Source: Rodentolepis nana (Eukaryota > Platyhelminthes > Cestoda > Cyclophyllidea > Hymenolepididae). From it: 40,263 nt of DNA. Shown here piece after piece: positions 1 to 12,020 of this stretch. The stretch spans positions 9,878 through 50,140 of the forward strand of contig UZAE01012256.1 of the NCBI GenBank assembly GCA_900617975.1, written 5' to 3'. Position numbers and translations under genes: made by a program. How positions within the stretch are numbered: position 1 is the stretch's first letter; each line of letters starts with the position of its first letter. The notes under the pieces are model-generated. The model was not told the origin of the DNA and did no database searches. It worked only from the letters and a program-made list of their open reading frames with translations.

Positions 1-651
1 TTTCAAATATTTAAAACAGACCAGGAAAGAAGTTTTATCTAGACATTCTCCCTACTCAAGACCTACTTTAAATACCCCCAGGCCTGTAATCGAGAATGGT
101 GGTGATCTGCATGAATATTCAGGCGCTGTAAACTTCATTTTAAATAAATTCATTTCCGGAACCAAAACAGAAGAAATATTTTGAATCTGGATTCTTGCCT
201 ATGAAATTTCAAACTAACGCTTAATAACCACTAAGAGCTCATTTTTAAACCACTAGAGGATAACGTCTACAAGGCGATGACGAAATTGGCGAGGAAGGAG
301 TTTTATTTGACGAATCTAGTAAACAATTCAGTTCTCATTGATTCTCTCACCATGATGCTTACATCTAAGTGTCCATTAGCACAATTTTCGAGACAATAAA
401 ATCATTCTGATCAACAGAAAACATTCTCATTTTGCCCAAAATGCTGATATTGGCGTTTCTCTGGTCATTATTTTTAGAAACATCGTGGGAAAATTGAACT
501 TGAAGAATGCTGCTACCCACAGATCCCCCCCCTTCCCCCATTCCGGCATTCCAGCATGGGCAAGACCAGCCAGATGTAATATGAGTCAGCTTTCCATGGA
601 AAGAACCTCCGCTACAAATCAAAACCAAGTTATTTCATATCCTGTAATCTC
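1..651. other. Gene-poor sequence, no feature recognised
   Basis: AT-rich DNA with only short open frames on both strands. One run of nine C lies near 527. No domain, splice-bounded exon or RNA gene is recognised. Confidence 0.5.
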
Positions 652-882
652 GTGATTATCATCCGAATTGACACTAAGTGGAGCCTGAAGTACTTGAATC
701 TACAGAACAAGGAAAATCAAGTTCGCCTACTACTAGGCGTTCCGTCAGATATAAGCATAATCTCAAAAGAGCTTTGGAAACTATTTGGGTGTTCAAAGCA
801 AGAACTAATTTCCTTGCATACTGTTAAGCTAAGGGGAAACTATGATGATGTGCAACCTCACGAAATATCAGTAATTCAATAA
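652..882 (+). pseudogene. Decayed retropepsin-like fragment of a Ty3/gypsy-type retrotransposon
   Basis: An open frame of 76 codons beginning at a GTG, so the real start is probably missing. Its middle (about residues 20-45) reads like the core of a Ty3/gypsy protease: a beta-strand with V-R-L-L-L, then a short turn, then S-D-I-S-I-I-S followed by a tryptophan a few residues later. In active enzymes the turn is D-T/S-G and carries the catalytic aspartate. Here it is G-V-P, so the residue is lost. No reverse transcriptase, integrase or LTR is seen nearby. It is therefore best read as an isolated, inactive remnant. The family call rests on motif shape only; a chance open frame is possible. Confidence 0.45.
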
Positions 883-1340
883 TAAAATCACCAGATTCTC
901 GCTAAAATCTCTGTGGTTGGACAATTTAGAATTTATGAAGACATCTCCCATCTTATGCATTTCATTACAACCTCTAATTCATTTCAAAGGAATATAAAGA
1001 TTGGCGTTAAATTGACTCTTTTTGCTTTCACTTAATTTACGTCACACCTACTTAGACTCAAAGAAGAGAGAGAGGGGACTTATGAGTAGCAAAATAAATT
1101 TACTTAAATGGACTTGAAGGTGGCGAGAATTAATAATTGCTTACTTAGTTAACCAATAATTGCAGTGGCAGCCACTTCGTAGGTGGTCTCGCAAATGCAT
1201 TTGAAAGCGTGGGAAAAAATACTCGCTAATCTTGTAAAGAGAAGATTATAATCATCGATTTCTTTTAGGTGTAAATGACTTACTTAATTGAGTTGAGTTT
1301 AAGATTACATTACGGAGAAATTAAAATCGATGTTGAATAC
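883..1340. other. Gene-poor sequence
   Basis: AT-rich with no recognised gene. The last bases lead into a 55-bp segment that is repeated on the far side of the retroposon at 1396-1719. Confidence 0.4.
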
Positions 1341-1395
1341 TTGGACAAAGTGGCCAGTTCTGGTAATAACCTTGACTGCGATGAGAAGAGAACAT
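1341..1395. repeat. Left half of a 55-bp direct repeat flanking a retroposon
   Basis: Begins TTGGACAAAGTGGCCAG and ends AGAGAACAT. The same 55 bp recur at 1720-1774 with about three mismatches, exactly bracketing the repeat at 1396-1719. It is either an unusually long target-site duplication or a pre-existing tandem duplication into which the element inserted. Confidence 0.85.
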
Positions 1396-1719
1396 TTATT
1401 TATTTATATCAAATGGCAGGCGTTTTGATAGTTATCATTAGCCCTGGAGCTGACTTCGGGGCTTCACAGAGGGGAGAAGGAACATCAAAGTGACAAAAAG
1501 TCGAAATGGGAGACAGAAAAATGATTCACAGAGGTAAAAGAGACAGACAGACAGGCAGACACAAAGGCATAAAAAAGGCAAGATGAGTACTGCGAAAGGG
1601 GTCGAATATGACAAATAGTCGGGCCATAAAAGTTTGAAATCAGAAGTCAACTGCAGACTTTTTTGCCGCATAAGTATACGTTGCCCAGGGTGCACCACGT
1701 GGAGGTAAGTCTATCGCAC
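1396..1719 (-). mobile_element. SINE-like repeat, copy 1 (full length)
   Basis: One of nine related copies in the window. On the plus strand it starts with a TTATTTATTTATATC tract, then AAATGGCAGGCG, has a purine-rich centre (GAGACAGACAGACAGG region) and ends with CCACGTGGAGGTAAGTCTATCGCAC. Retroposon orientation is inferred to be minus, because the simple AT-rich tail is then 3'. It is flanked by the 55-bp direct repeat. It encodes no protein: the short frames across it are shadows. Confidence 0.85.
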
Positions 1720-1774
1720 TTGGACAAAGTGGCCAGTTCTGGTAACAACCTTGACTGCGATGACCAGAGAACAT
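1720..1774. repeat. Right half of the 55-bp direct repeat
   Basis: Near-identical to 1341-1395, differing at about three positions. It abuts the 5' end of copy 1 of the SINE-like repeat. Confidence 0.85.
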
Positions 1775-3393
1775 GATCAGCTTAAAGTATGACTCTTTCG
1801 AAAACCTACTTCAGGTCAGAAATATTCAAAACCAACCCGTTCGGCACTGTTCATTTCACAGAAACGTCAGTATTGCATAATATTCAGACTGCTCTAAGTG
1901 AATTATTGAGACAATTTACTAATTGAAACTGGACATGTTTGCATTCTCATTACAATCGGAAACTATCAATAATAGAGGCTACAGATGGTTCGAATAATGG
2001 TGTTGGTGCAGCTATCTCTCTTGCCTTCTCTGATAATTCGGAAAAGCTGTTCCTCATTCTTCACACATGCTTACTTTAGATGAATATAATTATAGTCTCC
2101 TGGTGTTAGGCGAATGAAATCCATTTATAGGAATGTTAGATGGTGGCCTTGAATGAACATTGAAATCGAAGCAACTACCTGGGGATGCAATGAAGAGCCA
2201 AAGCTTTTCCACACAGGGAACTTAGTGTCGGAGCAAAAATATCAGCTAAATTGTTACGCTTACAGTCGGGTTTTGCTTCATCGTGCCGAGGCAAATTCGC
2301 ACACAATCTGATCTGCTAAATTCCTCGACAGTCTACACTATGTACTTTCAACTTGATCGATTATCCCAGACCAGATCGCAATGGTCAATTCCATCTGCAG
2401 CAGTATGGAACTTCGTTTGAGTATATTTCTAGCGTGACATTTGCCACCATTCTCTCGTGTCAGTCTCTAAGTTGTTTCAAAGACTACTTCTAATATCTCA
2501 GTAGTAATGTGTTTCGTCAGGGCTTTTCATGTGAAACCAGATCTAAATCATTTGAATATACCGATCGTAATTATTCCCAAGAATTAGTAAACGTTAACAT
2601 ATCACGCTTAATATATAAAATGCGTCAGAATGTAATAGCATTTGAGTGTGGGATCTAAACCTAAAGGCGTCTTTGACGTAAATGACATTTATCTATTGTT
2701 AATAATCTACCTTTGGTGATATATTTTTTAGGTTAAGTTGCATAGCATAAGAACAAAAAACGAGTAAAATAAAAATTAAATAATGAAAATTCTACAAATG
2801 TGTTAAACGTGGCTTCGATCTATCATTGGACTGGATTTTTGATCTCATTCTAAACAGTAAATTCATATTTAATATGTCAATATATTTAGCAATAGGCTTC
2901 TAATATTTATCGTGAACAAATATTTCATCTATGTGGGAAATGTTCCATCGCATTATATGGAATGAAAACTGTGATTTATTGGTAGATTATAAAATTAATC
3001 TCATTGTTTCAATTTTTGGATCGGATTGAACGCTTAAACGGAATTAATGAGCTTAAAGGCTCATGTCAAATGTTATCCAACTCAATCACATAATTCCCTT
3101 TTTCCTCACTCTCTCCTGCCAAGGTTAATTTTAATCAATAATGTCACACAGGTGAGTAGCTTGGTAGTTTAACACGAACCAGATTCATTCGAAATAACGT
3201 TTTTTTCAATTTATATCTTATCTATTAATACTATATGCTGGTAAAGAATTAATTCACTCTAAAAAACAACTTAATTAAAAATTTCATTATTAGATTCCGT
3301 TTTTAAAAATTATTTTGTAATTTCCTTCCAATAGTGAACTCAAAAATACATGTTTTTGCCACTCTTTTTGCATTAAATTAAATGTGATTCGCT
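1775..3393. other. Gene-poor sequence
   Basis: About 1.6 kb of AT-rich DNA with stops in all frames at short intervals. I see no gene, RNA or repeat. Confidence 0.5.
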
Positions 3394-3700
3394 GGGTGTG
3401 CGATAGACTTGCCTCCACATGGTGCACCCTGGGCAACGTATAATCATACGGCAAAAAAGTCTATTAATCGGCAGTTGACTTCGCATTTCAAACTACCATG
3501 ACTCCACTGTATGTCAAATTCGATCACTTCTACAGTACTCATCTTTCATCTTCTCTGCCTTTGTGACTCTTTACATCTGTGAATCACTCTCCTTTTCCCT
3601 CTCCCGCATTTTTTCCACTTTGATGTTCCTCCCCTCAGTGAAGTTCCAAGTCAGCTAAAGAGCTAATGATAACTACCAAAACGCCTACCATTGGAAACAA
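3394..3700 (-). mobile_element. SINE-like repeat, copy 2 (reverse relative to copy 1)
   Basis: Written on the plus strand it starts GGGTGTGCGATAGACTTGCC and ends in the AAAACGCCTACCATT block, so it is the reverse complement of the copy 1 layout; by the AT-tail rule its retroposon sense strand is plus. The strand given here simply marks a body aligned to the same family. The tail runs into an (AT)n microsatellite. No clear target duplication is found. Confidence 0.8.
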
Positions 3701-3718
3701 ATATATATATATATATAT
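3701..3718. repeat. (AT)n microsatellite at the retroposon tail
   Basis: Nine AT units directly after the 3' tail of the repeat at 3394-3700. This is the usual fate of a SINE tail. Confidence 0.85.
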
Positions 3719-4475
3719 CCAAGGTGTTTAGTTATGTGTCCTAGTGAGCCCAATATGGATATCAGTGGAACAGTAAATGCTTCTAAACGATTCGGGAAGA
3801 AATAACGTGGAATGAGTTCTTTATTTCGGAACCATCTGCTCTCATTCTTCAGACGATTTTAAAGTCGCCTGTAAGTCTTCTAAGTTTACTGGGGGAGGGT
3901 GGGGAGTGGGGAACACATCACTCATATCATCTTGAGTATTTATTTCTTCACAAACGTGCCATTGGTCAATTGGTGGGTTGATATTTAATCATCGCTTTAC
4001 AAATTTATAAACCACTTTATTGCCTTAAGTATCCTTATAACTAACCAACTCAATCTTCTCACAACAGTTGTGGCTATAACTATGTTACACACGTGTATAA
4101 TGTCTTAAAATTGCATAGTTTCAATGATTTATACTAACACTGCTCAGTAAAAAAAAGCAAATTAACACTCTTTGGTAGTTGAATACAAATTTTGCCTTAT
4201 AGGAAACCTCGAATCCACATTCCGTGCTACGTGCTGACAATTAGTGGGTCTAAGTTTTACTCCACTCAGTGAACACACCTCGGTCCAAACACATAGAGCC
4301 AGCTATGCAAGTACCGGCAGGAAATGCTGAACAGACTTCAACAGGGTTTTTTAAATCAAGCTCCACCTGGGCTCCCCATCTTTGCTCACAACATAAAACC
4401 GTTTTTGTGGTTAGAGTGGAAAGCTCTGCTCGTTCTTTATAGGCCGTAATCAGATTGGACATATGTGGTCAATAT
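3719..4475. other. Unassigned sequence with a slightly GC-richer patch
   Basis: No recognised gene. Positions 4250-4462 keep frames open on both strands (a 70-codon frame on minus), and this patch is richer in G and C than its surroundings. I cannot relate the encoded residues to a family. A 9-base G-rich run lies near 3895-3910. Confidence 0.35.
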
Positions 4476-4477
4476 TA

Positions 4478-5639
4478 TTAGGTTGGCAACTAAGTCATTG
4501 GCGATTTCAAATAAGAAGGCAAATTCGGAATTTTTGTTTAAAAATATAACTTTATTCAATTAGATATTGGCCGTTCTTGTCGATGACCTTTTTCCATCGT
4601 TCTGGCAGAGTAAAATTCCCCCTTCGTAAAATGTCTGGTCTTTGCTATTACAAAACTGAATTAGGTGTGATCCGACATCATCCGCGTTGTTAACAATTTT
4701 ACCATTTAAAGAGTCTTGCATGGAACGAAACAAATGGTAATCCGAAGGCGCAAGGTGAGGGCTATATGGTGGGTGTGACAAAACATCCCAACCCAGTTCC
4801 AATAATTTTTGCCGAGTAACCAAAGATGTGGGGGGGGGGCCTTGCGTTATCATGATGGAAAACAACACCCTTCCGATTTGATAATACCGGCCGCTTATCT
4901 TCAATTGCATCCTTCAGTTTTTCGAGTTCTTCAACATACACATTTGAATTTATCGTTTGGTTCTGCGGCATGAGTTCAAAACACAAAATTCCTTTGTGAT
5001 CCCCCCACCAGACTGACAGCATAATCTTTTTTTGGTGAATCTCTGCTGCTTTTGATACTGTTTGGGCTGGTTGATCTTGCTTCACCCATGATCTCTTGCG
5101 NTGAGGGATCCATAAATCAAGTTTCTTGACATAACCAAGAGTTTTTCATTTTTTTTCAATGCATGTATGCGACACATTGAGCTTCTCTGCAAAATCTCGT
5201 GTTGTGCTGTGACGATTTGAATCGATAATGGCCTTGATATGGGTTTCATCCACTTCGACTGGGCGGCCAGATCGTTGTGAATTTTTCAGTGAAAAATCAC
5301 CGGAACGAAATCTTTCAAACCAATTTCGACACTGCCTTTCTTTTAAGGCTTCATCTCCATATACGGCACATAACTTCTTTTGTGCTTGCGATGCGTTCTT
5401 GCCTTTTCGGAAGTAATACAATAAAATGTGTCGGAAGTGCACGTCCTGTTCTTTCATTTTTAAATTGAGATAAAAACAAAACTAAAGAACTAAACAAAAA
5501 AATTTTTTACTAATTAACCTAGAAGCCCATACAGTAAGAAAAAAATATAGGTTAGATGCTCTGGCTACGTTAACAAAACAAAAGAAAGTATAGAGTGAAT
5601 CCGTCAGCAAAAACGCCAATGACTTAGTTGCCCATCCAA
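4478..5639 (-). mobile_element. mariner transposon, copy A (internally deleted)
   Basis: A 1162-bp element bounded by terminal inverted repeats. The left end reads TTAGGTTGGCAACTAAGTCA; the right end, in reverse complement, reads TTGGATGGGCAACTAAGTCA. A TA target duplication flanks it at 4476-4477 and 5640-5641. It is the minus-strand twin of the element at 12364-13666. Compared with that copy it lacks about 139 bp of transposase sequence, and a single ambiguous base (N at 5101) stands exactly at that junction. Confidence 0.95.
4560..5457 (-). pseudogene. mariner transposase pseudogene, copy A
   Basis: Reading begins at the ATG ending at 5457, with an N-terminal helix-turn-helix region (roughly the first 100 residues) that matches copy B residue for residue. 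An in-frame TGA follows at about codon 104. The 139-bp gap around 5101 removes the T-G-D-E-K-W segment holding the first catalytic aspartate. A ten-base G/C run at 4830-4839 shifts the frame before the H-H-D-N-A-R-P motif connects to the A-P-S-D motif, and a one-base loss near the 3' end changes the last residues. The protein cannot be active. The mariner family is clear from the DD34D motif layout, which is complete in copy B. Confidence 0.92.
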
Positions 5640-5701
5640 TATTATTACCAATTTGCGGTTGTCACATTTCGTTTTCTGGAATTCATTCCCCCTAATATAT
5701 T

Positions 5702-5763
5702 TATTTCAAATGGCAGGCTTTGTGATATTTATCATTAGCCCTTAAACTTTGGCTTCAGCTTCA
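5702..5763 (-). mobile_element. SINE-like repeat, 62-bp 5'-truncated copy
   Basis: Only the tail end of the family is present (TTATTTCAAATGGCAGGC through the CATTAGCCC block and a little more). A perfect 13-bp direct repeat, CCCCTAATATATT, flanks it at 5689-5701 and 5764-5776. Loss of the 5' part with a clean target duplication is typical of target-primed reverse transcription that stopped early. Confidence 0.8.
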
Positions 5764-5776
5764 CCCCTAATATATT

Positions 5777-8700
5777 AACTATTGTTAAATTGGGAGGAAA
5801 TATGTAAATCGCCCACAATTCAACAATCATTCGACTCTAACAGTCTTCCAAAACATTCTACATTAACAGAATTTAGGTTTTTGATTTAAAGCTGTTTAAT
5901 TAAAAAATCCGCTTTAGGAATCACATAGCTCGCAAATGTTACAGAAGCGACTTTAGGTAGTAAGTAGATACTCAGATTATTGTCTATTTAAATTTGTGTC
6001 AACTAGGCTTTGTTCACCTCAACCATCTTGTTGGTGTTTTCAGGCTTTAATAACGAAAAATATAAACATCCTTATTTCATTTCTATAAATAGTTAATCAT
6101 GACCCGTTTGAAAAAAATTGTTCCATTTTCAAACAATTTTTATCACGTGCATTCGTAACATGATAATGTTCTAAATTTTAGGCCAAATCAAATGTTACGT
6201 AAGTGATTTCGAAAGCCTGTATTCGCTGGTTGGTTCTCACAAACCCCAAAAACTTATATACTAACTCTAATTTTTACCAACCTTTGTCTATCACTGAGTT
6301 TTTATAACCTTTTGCAGACATAATTAATTTCGCAATTGGGTTTTTGGGCTTATTATTTCTAATTTTCTTGCCTGCCATAAAATTCTTCTTTCTTTATTTT
6401 TTAAATTAATTTAGTCAACAAATATTAAATTTGGTGATCAAGATAAAATGATACACTCTTTTCATTCGATGCAACCCAATGTCCTAATTTCTTAACCTTC
6501 AATTCCACAATGCAATTCACATTTTAATGGTGTCATGGGAACCCATGCACTTTATTTGCGACACATATGCTGTTCATCAAAATTTTATAAAACCTATTCC
6601 ACTTGATTAGGTACTTCGAACAATTTTGCCTCCTTGTTGATGTACATCGCATTCTTAAAATATTTTCAACAACGATCCGGTATTAAGTTGTCATTTAAAT
6701 CTCCCGCCAGATTACGTGACGTTGATTTTAACAACACGTAATGTCTTTAAGTATTTGCACTTAACACATTTCAGAAATTATTTTGCTTTACTTGAAACTA
6801 TTTATTCAATCAACGCGCTCCATTTAAATAAGTTAATCTATAAAAACATGAACTTAAAAGCCCGAATAAGCACAATTTTACTCTTAATGATCTGCATTAT
6901 TTGTGACTTGGGGTAGCTCGAGTGGTCAACAAAACCTTTGTGAGCACGTGGTTGAAGGCAGGGTTAATTAAAAGCTGACATTTTGACACGCTTTTTGCAG
7001 CGCTCCAACCCCTTCCAACCTTAATCACCTTAATTTGAGAGCACGTGTTGGAGAATTTCACGACGAGAACCGCTATTGAAGTGGTGGAGGAATCCTAACT
7101 CAATTATTTAAAAGGATTTTAAACTTTACCATTTCATACTCACTCATAAGGAGCACATATAGTGATCCGTTTACTTCATTCTCGCAAAGATCTCCACTTT
7201 TTAATGAATTAACACGATACAATCTAATGAAAGCGTAATAAGATCATGTGGAATGGGGGGCCATATTGACTGACTAATCGAAATTTGTCAAAGCATTCAT
7301 TTTATTGTGTCAGCAGAGAGGTGGGAGGATTGCCACCATATCTCTTCGAAAAATAAATTAGGTTTATATGCAAAGCATTTCTCTATTTAGTCACCTTTGT
7401 GTAAACACTTACACGTGCAGTTGAATAGAGTCTGACATTGCATTCTTTCAAGTTGTCAGGTATTGACTTAAAATCTGCTATTCAGGGAGGAAGGTAAAAG
7501 TCACTCCTAATTTTTATTTCTTTCAAATCGATCGATTTGATACATAATGCATTTTTTATTTGGAGGAAAAATAGGAAAATTGTTATTAAGATAAATCAAC
7601 CTGTGAGTCCATTGAGTTTACATTAGCATACTTAGCTGCTTATAAAAGTATGGGAACAAATTTCATTCATAATATATTAAAATTAAAATTCAAACGAAAT
7701 CCGAAAATTTTACTTTGTTCTGTAATTTTTGCATTGATTTTAGACTAACAATTTCTCAAAAAGGAAATATTAAGTTGCAAAGAAAAATCGATAAATACCC
7801 CAATCAGTTGCTCTAAAGGACTATTTTAACTCTGAATTCGATTGTTTGAGAAAGAGTTTTAAATATATTTTTAAAGCACTTGACAAATATTAAAGTGTTC
7901 GTTTTAGAACAAATTTTGTTTGTAAATATTAAAATTGAAGTAAATGGATTTTCTATGCGTAGGTAATTTAGTCCGTATGTGTTTATACTCAACGAAGTGT
8001 ATTTTGAAGGGAAAATCTACTATTTCAATCTCTGAACTTGCACAAATTAGTTGTTAAGCAACAACTCAAATTATATCCAAGTTCCAATATCTTCAGTTTA
8101 TTGTTTAATTTTAATATCATTTTATATTAAAAATGAAAAGTAAATTGCTTGTTACTTCAAGTAAATTCAATGGTTTTGACAAAATTCGCAATTCATATAC
8201 AACGCGTTATTATTCCTACCAGGAAAGGTTGATCTCTCAGTTTCAGATCATTGGGATGACCACGTTTTCTCGAATGCCATTTACCAACTAGTGACTCAAA
8301 CTTTGCAATAATGAGATTAGCTAATATATCTTAAATTGACTTAATTAAGTAAATCAAAAAAATTCTGGCTATATATGGGCTAAAGCCTCTTCATTTTTCC
8401 TGAATGATTTCCAATTTATTTCGGCAAAAAACTATAATTAAAGTGAATGTCATTTTCGCCTACACGAATCAACAGTTAATGTTCGGTAGGTGATGGGTTA
8501 CGAGTGAAAATTGTGCATTTTGGAAATCTTTTCGACATAAAAATATTTCTCAATAGCTTAAATTATGCCAAATGCCACTCTGTCATTCAAAGCGTCCTAT
8601 TTGATTTGAATCGATTTTTGAAGGCTAGTGAGCAAGAGTTATACTGGAAGTTGTTGTTCCAGAGCAAATAAATGTATTCAGTTGCGATTTTCAATCTCAT

Positions 8701-8840
8701 ATTACAATAATATTTTCAAATTCATTTGGCAGAAGTAAAGAGCTTACGCAGGTTGACAATTTTTAGTTAAAATATAGTCCTTTTCTTTCAAACAAAGCAA
8801 ATATCAATTATTTCATTTTTACGTAGTGATGCTATTTTAA
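5777..8840. other. Three kilobases without a recognisable gene
   Basis: Very AT-rich. Only one open frame exceeds 60 codons (6716-6916, plus), and it has no recognisable domain or splice context. I see no RNA gene, array or transposon end. Confidence 0.5.
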
Positions 8841-9161
8841 ATTTATTTATATCAAGTAGAAGACTTAATGATAGTTATCATTAGCCCTTTAGTTGACTTC
8901 GGTCTTCACAGAGGGGCAGGAACATCAAAGTGAAAAAAATGTCGAGGGGAGGGGTGGGGGAAGAAGAGTGATTCACAGATATAAATGAGACAGACAGACA
9001 CAAAGGTAAATGGTAGGGTGAGTTGAGTACCGTAGATAGGATATAAAGTGGGGTCATGGTAGTTGAAGTCAGAAGTCAACTACCGATTCATAGACTTTTA
9101 TGCCGTATGAGTATACGTTGGCCAAGGTGCACCAAGTGGAGGTAAGTCTATGGAGCACCCC
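8841..9161 (-). mobile_element. SINE-like repeat, copy 3
   Basis: Same layout as copy 1: AATTTATTTATATCAA tail block on the left, a purine-rich middle with GACAGACAGACACAAAGG, and GTGGAGGTAAGTCTAT near the right end. It is more diverged in the left block. I could not find a flanking duplication, so its exact ends are approximate. Confidence 0.8.
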
Positions 9162-11684
9162 ACAATGACAAATATATCTACTAAAATAAACGAAATTGTC
9201 AAAACAATTTCTTTAAAAGTGGTTTCATGAAGCATGACGCGACATTTTGTGTACAGAAGTATCATATGCAGTGTATTAAGTCCTCCAGCTTTCTAAGTGT
9301 TCAAGATTGCACTAAGTTGACATCTTTTTTGTTTGAGCATTTATAAAGTAAAATTATTTATTTAAATTAAAGATTTAATTTTCAATCAAACTAAATCTTC
9401 GTTATATTTCGATAATCCGTTTACTAAAATAATTTTTTATTATTAATTCAAACTGCGCTTTAATTTTCACAATTTTGTACATATAGACTTAAATATGTTG
9501 ATGTATTTGTTTAAAAGGCCCCTTTTAATAAATCATAACCAAGGGCATAAAGATGCATTTCAGGTAAGAAATTAATGAAATACCTTAAATAATCTTGGTT
9601 CCCTAAATCAGACCCTGCTAAGTCACTGGATATAATTCATTAAATTATGGGGGTGGTATAATCATTAAGTAAGCGGTAATCTGTTAATTAGTATCAGATA
9701 CCACGCAAACAAGCCTTGACTAATCCTCAATGATACTTTCTGAAAAGATCCCATACTGTAAGATTGCTCCCGAAATGACCCAACAGGCGAGAGAGTGCAT
9801 ACGGCGTGGAAAGCGTTCATTGAATATGTATACAACCTACTCACAAGACTGCTGAATAAATTTAATCAATATTATTCTGCGTTGCATAGGCATAGTTGTT
9901 GTGCGCATATTCAAGAATATTCTCTGCTAAATGAACTGGCTTTATCTGAACCACAAAGTCAATGTTTTCAACCATTATTCAAAAGTCATGACTTATTGTT
10001 ACCACCAATATCTCTTAGATATTGGCTAATTATTTGAAAATCAAAAGTAGAGCTTCTCCAATCATCATTTTTACTTTCGAAAGGATGTATTTTCATTCAA
10101 GTATTTTTCAAATGACATTGTGTTGCAATCTAATACTTTTTCTTCACTCTGGAAATTGTTAAAATATATACTACTTGGAGAAGAACGTAATTGATTGTTT
10201 CCGTAAATATGTGGTTGTCTGGTTGATTTGACTGTGAGTTGGCCACACCATTTTCGTATTAATTCTATCAGGGATGATCAGAGCAATACCAGGCACATAC
10301 AAGCAGTCTAGAAGGTGCGATTTCATTCGTTACAAAACCTGGAAAGCATCAAAATAAGAATGAGTTGAATGTCAATTAGAATTAGCAAATCAGTTGAAGA
10401 TTTTCGCTTTTTTATGTAGATTGCATCCTTTCTATTAAATTATGAATTTAATTTGTTGGGTTTGTTGATAAATTGCTTCTTTTAATTCGAAGTGTATGAT
10501 GGGAAGATATATGAATACAACTTCATATCTAAGGGTCATATTACGTTTGTGTGCAACATAACACTGGCCTAGGTGAATCAAAGAATTCCTTGGGTGATCG
10601 AGCATTTTGGACTTTGCAGAAGTTATGATAATTGCCTTAAGGAGTAAATGAGGTCACAAGTGCAGAGATCTCTCAGCCAATCAGCAATCTTTAATCACAG
10701 CATGGTCGATGCAGTCTTCTATGAACGATTTTATTATTATTGATTATTTGTCAAAGCCCAGTGCTCTGTAATGCGTTCACATTTCCCCCTATTCAATGAA
10801 AGATCACGATCGAAAGACTGATGAAACCTGTGGGCACGCGAAATTTCTTGTGAGTGGCAGGCAAGGTGGTCTCGGTCACCAATTCATTTAAATAGGTTTA
10901 AGGTCACTGTTCAATGCAAAAATTTTCAAAATAAAATTAAATGCAATTAAGTTGTTACCTTTTTGCTTTGACGAGAAGGTGGTGGCAACCCGATCTTGCG
11001 ACTCAATTGGTAATTAATTATCGCGTTTGTTAAAGTTTAGTTTTTTTCTCCTTCTGTATATAAAAAGCGATGTTGTAGTAGTTTCCTCACTACTTATAGG
11101 ATATTTTTCATTGAAAAGTTTGGAAATTATTTCAAAAATCAAAATTTGTTTCGGTCTCCTAATACCTTTCTGACTTCCTCTAGTCCTCTGTGGTATTTGA
11201 TTTATGTGGCTTAATCTCACCTGGTTTATCCTGCACAAATTAACGTAATTGCCCGTCATGGACTCCCCGTGGACGTTATAGATCCTAAACACGGGCTACT
11301 TATCTTGGTCTCACTTTTACTCCCCCCCCCTTAGGACCGGCATCTCTAACCCACTCTTCCTGGCTGAAGCATAACGCAAGCACTTTCGCTAACTCAGCCC
11401 CAACATCCTGCATAACTCAGTCCTCCATCAATGACCCTCCAACGATATGTTGTGCTATCATCATGCTTTTCAGCTCAACTTGTTGTGGCAAAAAAAATTA
11501 CAATAGTTTTTTTGTCAAAAAGGAATAAAGTAGCAACGCACTAAATAAGATTGATGCTTACAGTTGAAGTAGATGATCTCCTGTGCCCTAATCTCAATGT
11601 TTATGTTTGCATAAGGTCTAGTGACTTCGAGTTAAAGGCACACGTCTGACCCCAGAAACATACATTTGGCCCAAATTGATATTC
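9162..11684. other. Gene-poor sequence
   Basis: AT-rich DNA with two open frames of 80-92 codons (9795-10037 plus, 11014-11292 minus). Neither has a recognisable motif or convincing splice boundaries. A C10 tract lies near 11322. Confidence 0.45.
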
Positions 11685-12020
11685 CACCTCCACGTGGTGC
11701 ACTCTAGGCAACGTATACTCATACGGCCAAAAAGTCTATTAATCGGCAGTTGACATCTGACTTCAAACTACCAAGACCCCAACTCATTTCATATTCGACT
11801 AAGTAAACAGTCCAAGACCCCAACTCATTTCATATTCGACTAATTCCACAGTACTCACCTTTTTTCTACCTTTGTGTCTGTCTGTCCCTTTTACATCTGT
11901 GATTCATTATTCTGTCCCCCTATCTCGACTTTTTGCCACTTTGGTGTTCCTCTTCCTTCCTGTGAAGCACGAAGTCAACTAAAGGGCTAATGAAACCTAT
12001 CATAACGCCTGCCATTCGAT
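11685..12020 (+). mobile_element. SINE-like repeat, copy 4 with internal duplication
   Basis: Starts at ACCTCCACGTGGTGCAC, so the first about 20 bp of the family are missing, and ends in the AACGCCTGCCATTCGAT tail block. It contains a perfect 31-bp tandem duplication at 11771-11801 and 11812-11842, separated by ten bases. By the AT-tail rule its sense strand is plus. Confidence 0.8.

Noticed and set aside
1438..1698. 86-codon minus-strand frame, and similar frames at 21592-21822, 26503-26721, 30827-31075 and 34076-34330
   Set aside because: All lie within the SINE-like repeat. They differ by frameshifts between copies and share no conserved protein.
1986..2000. GGTTCGAATAATGG, resembling a tRNA B box
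   Set aside because: No pairing T stem, A box or cloverleaf around it; I found no tRNA in the window.
5228..5468. Plus-strand frames across mariner copy A (mirrored at 12534-12774)
   Set aside because: Antisense shadows of the transposase frame.
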